DNA from: Eleginops maclovinus
Lineage: Eukaryota; Chordata; Actinopteri; Perciformes; Eleginopidae
NCBI RefSeq assembly: GCF_036324505.1
Contig: NC_086366.1
Coordinates: 18,740,927-18,804,926, forward strand
Length of the DNA: 64,000 bases
Direction: 5' to 3'
Shown: in pieces, positions 56,666 through 64,000 of the stretch
Numbering within the stretch: the stretch's first letter is position 1
How the letters are laid out: each line of letters starts with the position of its first letter
Notes under the pieces: model-generated
Databases searched by the model: none
Told to the model about the DNA's origin: nothing
The model's input: only the letters and a program-made list of their open reading frames with translations
Made by a program: the position numbers and the translations under genes

Positions 56666-59600
56666 GTAAGTGGTAAAATGGTCTATCCTTTTAAGTCCTT
56701 CCCTTGTGTAAATATACAGACCGGAGCTTATTATGTGATGACAAGACCCAGGTTGAAGTTAATTTCCCTTTTGGGTTATCAACTTAGTCTACCTTTTATT
56801 GCATGTGTTATTAAAAAGTTGACTTTCTGTATACTTTGTCATATATTAACATGTGGAAGTCATGTAAGGATATCTACTCAAAGCAATTGTGCAGCTCAGA
56901 CACGGCAGCGGAGTTAATGGGAGGAGGATAACTTAACTCCTTGCATGATAAAACCAAACATTGCAAAAGGGAATCACTATGTGTTCATGTTGCATTTTTG
57001 ATGCCGTTCAGATTTATCTCTTGCTGCCACTATACAACTTGTTTCTGGATCATGCAATCATATCATCAGTAATCTGTATTCAATAGTGGAATGATGTTTA
57101 TAAAAAAGAGATCACAAGGGAGGTACACTAAGGACAGAGTTCTACGTTCCCTTGAAACCACTTCATATATTTTTTTTTCACCTAAATCAGATTAATCCAC
57201 CTTGATTGGCTAATGCCATATTCTCTGTCTCTGTTCCACCATGTCGACAGTGCAGGTCAGAGGCGGATGAGTGATTAGGATTTTCTACAGAAAAAGCATG
57301 TTCCCTTTGGTTTTTTTTGGCACTGGGGAATGTGAAATGGATACAGAGCGATAGAAAATAGTGGCCAGTCTCATTGAAAGTTATTTAGACTTGATGAATA
57401 TGCATGATGATGGCTAATGACATCTGTGAATGTGGATCTGAGTTGCAAATTGTCTGTAAAGCCTTTGAGAGTTGACAAGAACCCTGCCTTCACTTTTAAT
57501 TATAAAAACAGAGTTCAAGCTCCAACTATCCCCTTTGATTTCTGATGTAACTTTGTAACAATGGAGCTGATATTTGCTCGCAAATTAATGTTCTCTGCTC
57601 CCCTTATGGTTTAGGAGATTGCATCACACGTTTTTTTTATTTATTATTAAGGCTTCAGGACTTTCTCCTACGCAACTTTGTATTTTTCTGAATTTCCTCT
57701 TCTTCTAAAAGAGACTTTAAAATTGAGCCGTGTGCGTTACATAACTTTAAAGGCTAATAGGCTGGTGCCACCACCCGTTCTATTGGTCCCGATCTGTGCA
57801 CTATATTGTTAATCTCTCTAAATCATCTATCACTCTCTGAGGCCACCTAATCTTTGTCATTCTCTTCATGACCCGCACACATCCTAATCGCTCCCATATG
57901 GTGTGTGGCTTCGTTCAATTAACATTGCTCTGTCTTGGCAAGTGCTGGCATCAGATTGTGACTGGCTTCCACTCTTTGCACTGGGGTTGGTAATAATGGT
58001 AAATCTTCTCTCTCAAGCCCTTAAACAACTACACTAATCGTCTTTATGCAGAAAGTCTCTTCCCCAAATATGGTACTTAGGCAGCGACCAAATCTGCTCA
58101 TTGGGGAGAGCACAGAAGCAGCAGCCTAGCCTCCTCTTGATTTTGCAGTTTGTTAACGTCCTTTTTGTTCTTGCTTGCATGCTTCATTTATTGGTGACAT
58201 CTGATTAATTCATTTACGATACAACCCATAGGATGTGAAAGGTTTGATAAACTGCTACCAGCCAGCGATTTAATAAAATCATCCCCCTAAGAGTCTTACA
58301 CCCAGCGCTTTTATAAATTAGGTAGCTTTGATACAGATTATAAACCTGATTTTAATTCTTTCAGTCTAAATGTTTTGGAGTTGGGTCGCAAGCAGCTATC
58401 CTTTAAACAGAGAAACCTCAGTGCTCCACATCAAACGAAGATAGTAGACTGGTTAGGACTTCCTCATTCATTCACAGTCTGGCATGGGCCCAGGTTGGAG
58501 TGGTGCTGGTGGTGTTGTTGAGGTGGGGGTGGGGGGTGGGGGGGGGGGGCTCACTTGGAACAAGCCCAGGATGGGGAGAGAGGAGAAAGCAAAACACTAC
58601 GTCATTGTGTCCCTCTGCCTTAAAGGCTCCCCTTCATTTGATAACTGCACTGATCAGAAAAACCAGATTAGAATCAGGCTCTAAAGATCAGTTCACCTTT
58701 TATTTGGGTTTTCTGGATTAAAACTGATCCACACAGATGCCTTAACTTGAACACTGTTATATTTCTTGTTCTGAGCACTGAAGGGAGGAACGGAAGCCTA
58801 TAAAAAGCAACGCCTCAGGGTTTATCAGCATTGCCTGCAGCACGAGCCAGATCTTTTGTTTTTGTGACCTCCTAAGCGTGCATCACCCCACAGCATTGTC
58901 TGGCCTATTAAAGATGAGATGGAAGCTCAGTGATCCTGAAAATTATATTGGAAAGTAATTAATGGTAGCTGTAGCAATGTTTTTCTCAACCCTTCTTTAT
59001 AAATTGAATTAATATAAAGCCCTGATAAAAAAAATTAGCGAACTCTGCAGTGTTCAAATTACAAGGAAGTGTTTTCCTTGCAAAAGAAGCTGTGCTTTTT
59101 TATGCAGGAGATTAGAGAGGTCTTTATTATGTTTTGCAGACAGGGTATGGCTGAATTCATTCTTCCTCTACAATGCACAACCTTGTCGAGTGATTTCTGC
59201 TCTAACTCTACAGTTATACCTGCATCTCTAAGCTCAAACTATCAATTACTGGAGTATATATGATCACACACAGCTCTAACTTCCTCGTCAATTTGCCTGC
59301 TAACAGTCTATTGAGTCAGTGCATTGATCCATGAGTCATCTGCAAACAGAAAGTGTGAAATTCCCTATTTTCTCTGTGTCAGTATTGGAAATGAATTCCA
59401 TTTATACTGTTGGTTTGTCTAACTCCATGTTTGAGAGCTGAATATAAGAAGGTGCACTGAGTCATGATCCAATGACCCATTTTTGGAGTTACACTCAAAA
59501 TGCAACCACACAACGCGCCTCAACAGCTTCAGGCAGGACTGTTCACAGGCCACAGGATTATGTTGCAAAATAAAAACAGGATTGATTTCTTATTTAAATT

Positions 59601-62600
59601 CATCCATGTCTATGTCCTAATCTTATTTTACTTTCAAATGCTTTCGGAAAATATCGATCAAGTTTAAGACATGCTGTTATATCTATATTTGCATTACCTC
59701 AATATTAGAGTTCAAGAATAGGACTAAGCTTCAAATCTGTCAGAGAAAGCAATGATCTATTTTTTACTATCCATTTGAAGAACAGCTAGAACAAAGACAC
59801 ATGTTAAGTATATGTTGGTGACTTACCAAACAACAGTACAGAAATTCCAAAGATGTACGTTACGCAATACCTTGTTGTCTGAGAGAGACCACAGACAGGT
59901 TGAGCTGTGAAAATAGTTGCTTGAGTTCAAGGTGCTCAAGTAAAAACAAATATCTGCACCCAGTGTAACTTATTATATGCCTGCCTTGGACAACAATGTT
60001 GACTCAATTTCATTGGGCCATAAATGTGAAAGGCTTGGCTAGAGACAGATTTAATTATTTTCCTTGTGATATGCGCATTATGTTTTGTGGCGTTTTTAAT
60101 TGAAAATGCATGTAAGAGATAACATATCCTTTCACATGAATCTATAAGCTAATTTGAAACCAATTTTCCATAATTGAAATGAAGTATGGTTGGTGCTTCA
60201 CTCCAGATGTCTGGACGGTTGATCGTGGCCATGGGCATGACGATAACCGAGTGATTATAGCTGGGCTTCGGTACTCTGTTGCACAACATCCAAGCTAACA
60301 GATGGATCATTGTTTCCCGTTTCACATTTTGTGTATAACCATACCAGGTGTATTAATAATGTGTTTGGTCCAAAGACATGTTTAACAAAAGGCTTGGCTG
60401 CTTTAAACACTATCAATATTTCCTAGTAGCGTTGCTCTGATGTGGACCAGCTCTGATTGCTTGGACCAGCACTGTCCATGCTGAGCTGCAGGCAAACTGC
60501 CGTCACACTGCATCCCCCCTCTGGAAATCAAGAAACTCGTTATAGCCTACTTTAGCAGAAATTTAAGATCTTATCTCAGGTGGAAATGACAGGAGAGATA
60601 AATGTGTTTCTTTCACTCTGGGGTGGGCCTCTATTGAACTTCAAAGAGGAAATGAATAAGCGAACTGTGCAATAAAAGATATATTTGTCTTTTGCCGACA
60701 ATAAAAAGTTTGGAGTGTAAATAGACGATAAAGCTCATTTCAAAATTAAAATCTTGCAACTGAATACAGTGGCCTATTCCAACATGAGCAGATACTGCTG
60801 CTGTCTGACAGCTCCTTATAGGTCTCTTTTTAGGTACCACTAAGCTTATAGACCTACAACGGTAGAAAAGCCAATGAGGTCAATAAATAATTTCTCACTA
60901 GAGGAGGCAGTAAATTAAATTGTCTCTAATGGCAAATCAATATGATTAAAAGCTACTGATAAATGCCGACATTTATAAGTTACTTTCATTTCATTTAAAA
61001 GAGGTTTTCAAGTTTGCACACTTTGCTTTTTTCAATATTCATTGTTTGTTCATTTCAATCATTTGCCATGTAGCCTTATGCACTTTGCAGACATGGAAGT
61101 ATATCTCAGCTGCATTTTGAGCTCTTGCATCGGGATGGATGCATGTTTTTATGAAAGCCACTAAAGGTCTGATACAAAAATGCAATTGAGAAAATCTGAA
61201 TTGCAGCAGCTATTTTTGCCTTTCACAGCCCATGAAAGTATGAGCAAAACAAATCACTGATTGGAAATGATGGTGTGACGCTGCTGCCACTCGGATTATT
61301 TTGTTGTTGAATCCTTAATAAGGCCTGTGACATTTACTGCAGCCACTGCACTGTACGCAAACAAACATCTACCATCTGGTCAAACTCGTGTTTATTTCCA
61401 TTTTAATGACAAAAACACCGTGAAAACACATCAAAGACGCTGAAATGGAAGACATTTTGTTGTGAAAATTTGGATCAAAGGTTATTGTATTTTGCAATAA
61501 AAATCATATTCCAGTGAGAGAATTAGGGACTTTAACAGGCCTAGCAGCTGCTGACTGAGGCTTGGTAAAATAATTAGGATTGGCACTTTCAAGCATGCTT
61601 TTAGTGGACCAGGGAGCGCAGACAAGGCTCTCTCAGTTTGGGGTTTGAGGCTATGCTACAGCAAAGAAAAAGGTCATTCACAATCAAGGTCTCTAGGGGA
61701 GCTTTTTAAAGGACCTTTCTTGTTCCAAATCAATCACAATTTCACAGGCAATTCTTCAAACACTGTAGAGAGTGCAATGACCTATTGCCATCTGCAGTCT
61801 CAGTTTTGTGAGGTCATTTCCAAACTATTGTAGCAACAAAATGGCATCTTCATGATTTGGGTTCATGGATAATGTGACTATTGATTTACAACTACAGGTG
61901 GTTTTAAAAGAACCTTCCTTTAGGCTTTGTTTTTAGGTTTACTGCATGTACATGAGACAGTTCATTTTGGATTTGTTTAGAATAAAGAAACTCATCCTGA
62001 CTGTTCTGCACTGGCCTTGTTTCTGTCTGCACTGATGAATGTCAATGAGAAAAAAGATTTAACCCTGAGTGTATTATTTCAGAAATCCTATCACTGAACG
62101 CGGTTTTAAATAATATACATCTAAAAGGCTTTGGTATTATAAAAGTGCAGGGACATGTTCAGCAGGGATAAGGACACTGCATGTCACCCTATACGCAGGT
62201 GGTGACAATGTATTTCTGGCTTTAATCCTGATGCTTTTCATGCTGCACTTTATATAACTGAAATGTAAAACATTGTGTGTTGCACTTGAGCCCAGCTGGA
62301 GTAATATATATCAATATTGCCGGTCATGGCATGCTAGCCGTATCATTACCACGGCGCAGCGTGGTGGATTAAGAGTCGTACGGTTTTTAGAATGATCTTC
62401 TCAACTCTGAAGCAACCACCCCTTGACACACGCAGCCAGCTAAAACCTGACTGTATTTAAAAGAGAAATGTTACTTTAAATTACATATTGACAGTTGTCT
62501 CATACGTCAGTGTTTTTCGACTAGTCCTATGTAGTGGGAAATGTGAAATGGGAGGTAATGCAGCAGTCAATTGCAGGTTTATATGCTGATTTAAAACAAA

Positions 62601-64000
62601 TTATAAATTGCATTACTTGCTTGATAAAGGCTGATACTTAAGATTACTGTTAGGGACCTTTTCAATTAAGCTGATATTGGTAGACATTACGATCTTCTGA
62701 GAACCTGAAACAATTACTCTGAAATGGTAAGGTGTATTGATTAGTTCAATATTGAGAGAATTCATTTGTATCTATTGTGAACTGATTATGTTTGGATTTC
62801 GAAATGCTATTAAAACAAAAACATCCAAAGACTCTTAAAATGTTTTTTGCTCCCACAATTTCAAAGCCAATACCGATGAAACAATTCTTGAAAGTGTTAT
62901 TAGTTGGATACTTAAATATAATGCTCAAAAGACTGTCAGATTTCCGAAATTCCATGTTAAACCTGGTTGAAAGTGCTTTGTTATGCTACCTTTGCATGCA
63001 AGTTGGTTCCTAAAACAATTACTAAAGAGACTATCATGAACAGGAAATCCTTTGTACACTGCTGATGGCTGTTGTACTCAAATTAAAATATGTAAGCCTT
63101 ACAATACATAACGTGCCGTTTCTAGATGAGATTGGTAGATGATGTTAATCTACTGCAGCATCACTTATCTTTTAATCTTTTTCCTTACACTGCAACACGA
63201 AGCAGCTTCTCTAAAAACAGTTACACCTCAGATGTTAGCATTTGCATTTTCATTGTTTCAGCAGCTTGAGCTGTAACACTTAACCTCTGCACAGTAAATT
63301 GCATTATGTTTTGTGCTTCACTGTGTGATACTATAAATCCCAAGCTGGTTTAAGTATGATTTAATCGAAAACATTTTTTAAAGTATTTCAAATACGAGTA
63401 TGAGGTGAAAGAGTTGGGCAGTTTATGGTTGGACTAAGCTAAAATACTGTTGAAAAAGGAGAACAAATATGGTATGGGATGCTTTTAAAAGTCTGCCATG
63501 ATAATCTGTGATAGGATTTGTTAAATCTGTAGATATATTAGCTGGGAAGTTGTTTTTTAATGAACCGGAGGTGATGCATGTCTTCCAAAACAAATCATTC
63601 ACATGGCATAGTGTCAGCTTGTGAAATTCAGGCCATGTAAATAGGTTGAGTTCAATAAAGGTCAACCTTTTCTCTGAATGAGATTGAATCTTGTTTTCTC
63701 AAGCAGGTCACTTAGTAGCATTATGCGGTATAAGTAACATAGAGAATTGGGCCACATTATGCAACTGTCAGTATTAAGTCATTGTGACCTTCCAACGCTA
63801 TGATAGAGGTGAATCACTACTGAAGTCATCGTTCCAAAAAACTACTATCACTTCAGTGCTGACTATAAAATCTCACCGCTAGGCACTGGACCAAATAAAA
63901 ATGTTATTTCACTATAACATCCTGGTCAGAATAATTGCAATTTTTTTATGTCATGCCAATAGCGGAGTAAAATATATTCAAAGCCTGTTTAAATGACTTT
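56666..64000 (+). other. grik1: grik1 intron 1, start of at least 7.3 kb
   Basis: No second grik1 exon (expected to begin with GIFE-type sequence) is visible, so intron 1 runs off the window. AT-rich, with a G-rich run at 58520-58549. No transposon with clear ends and no nested gene is recognised; open frames are short and without similarity. Conserved regulatory elements may be present but cannot be judged from one sequence. Confidence 0.7.
58520..58549. repeat. grik1: G-rich run in grik1 intron 1
   Basis: A stretch of G runs of 5, 6 and 12 separated by single T (after aggt). Could form a G-quadruplex on the + strand. Confidence 0.75.

Noticed and set aside
1..64000. CRISPR arrays, rRNA, tRNA genes, bacterial-type operons or phage
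   Set aside because: None seen. The direct repeats are two copies only and the context is a vertebrate nuclear genome.

Overview
The window is vertebrate nuclear DNA, most likely from a teleost fish. It shows long introns with GT-AG splice sites, AT-rich intergenic DNA, two complete hAT-type DNA transposons of families common in fish, and intact genes whose human orthologues lie together on 21q21-q22 (TIAM1, CLDN8/CLDN17, GRIK1). All six recognised genes are on the + strand, in the same relative order and orientation as the human block. The species cannot be named from sequence alone.

Region 1 (1-18.7 kb) has no recognisable protein-coding gene. It is probably upstream sequence or 5' intron of tiam1, with a CpG-rich start, a possible untranslated exon near 8.5-8.67 kb, simple repeats, an antisense LINE-tail fragment, and one unexplained minus-strand open segment near 14.3-14.4 kb.

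Region 2 (18.7-41.9 kb) is a complete tiam1 gene, encoding a Rac-specific guanine nucleotide exchange factor. One untranslated exon and 25 coding exons join without frame errors into a 1600-codon protein with the expected order: myristoylation signal, N-terminal PH plus coiled-coil extension, Ras-binding domain, PDZ, DH, C-terminal PH. Intron 13 carries a candidate internal promoter and alternative first exon (32.3-32.48 kb). It would yield a roughly 647-residue short form consisting mainly of the DH-PH module. The 3' UTR holds an exact 73-bp direct repeat and a perfect hairpin.

Region 3 (42.5-54.4 kb) begins with a second hAT element, followed by four claudin genes in tandem, each with its reading frame in one exon. 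All belong to the CLDN8/CLDN17 group. The four-helix core is tightly conserved, while the cytoplasmic ends differ greatly: one keeps a classical -YV tail, one has a 50-residue N-terminal extension and tyrosine-rich C-terminal repeats, one has a Gln/Pro-rich tail with no PDZ ligand, and one has a tail of about 175 residues.

Region 4 (56.2 kb to the end) is the first coding exon of grik1 (kainate receptor subunit GluK1), with an overlapping upstream ORF in its leader, followed by more than 7 kb of intron 1 that runs off the window.

The genes do not form a pathway, but TIAM1 and claudins both act at epithelial junctions: TIAM1-Rac signalling affects tight-junction assembly and claudins form the paracellular barrier. 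Their proximity is old synteny rather than an operon-like unit. The most novel candidates are the modified claudin ends and the internal tiam1 promoter.
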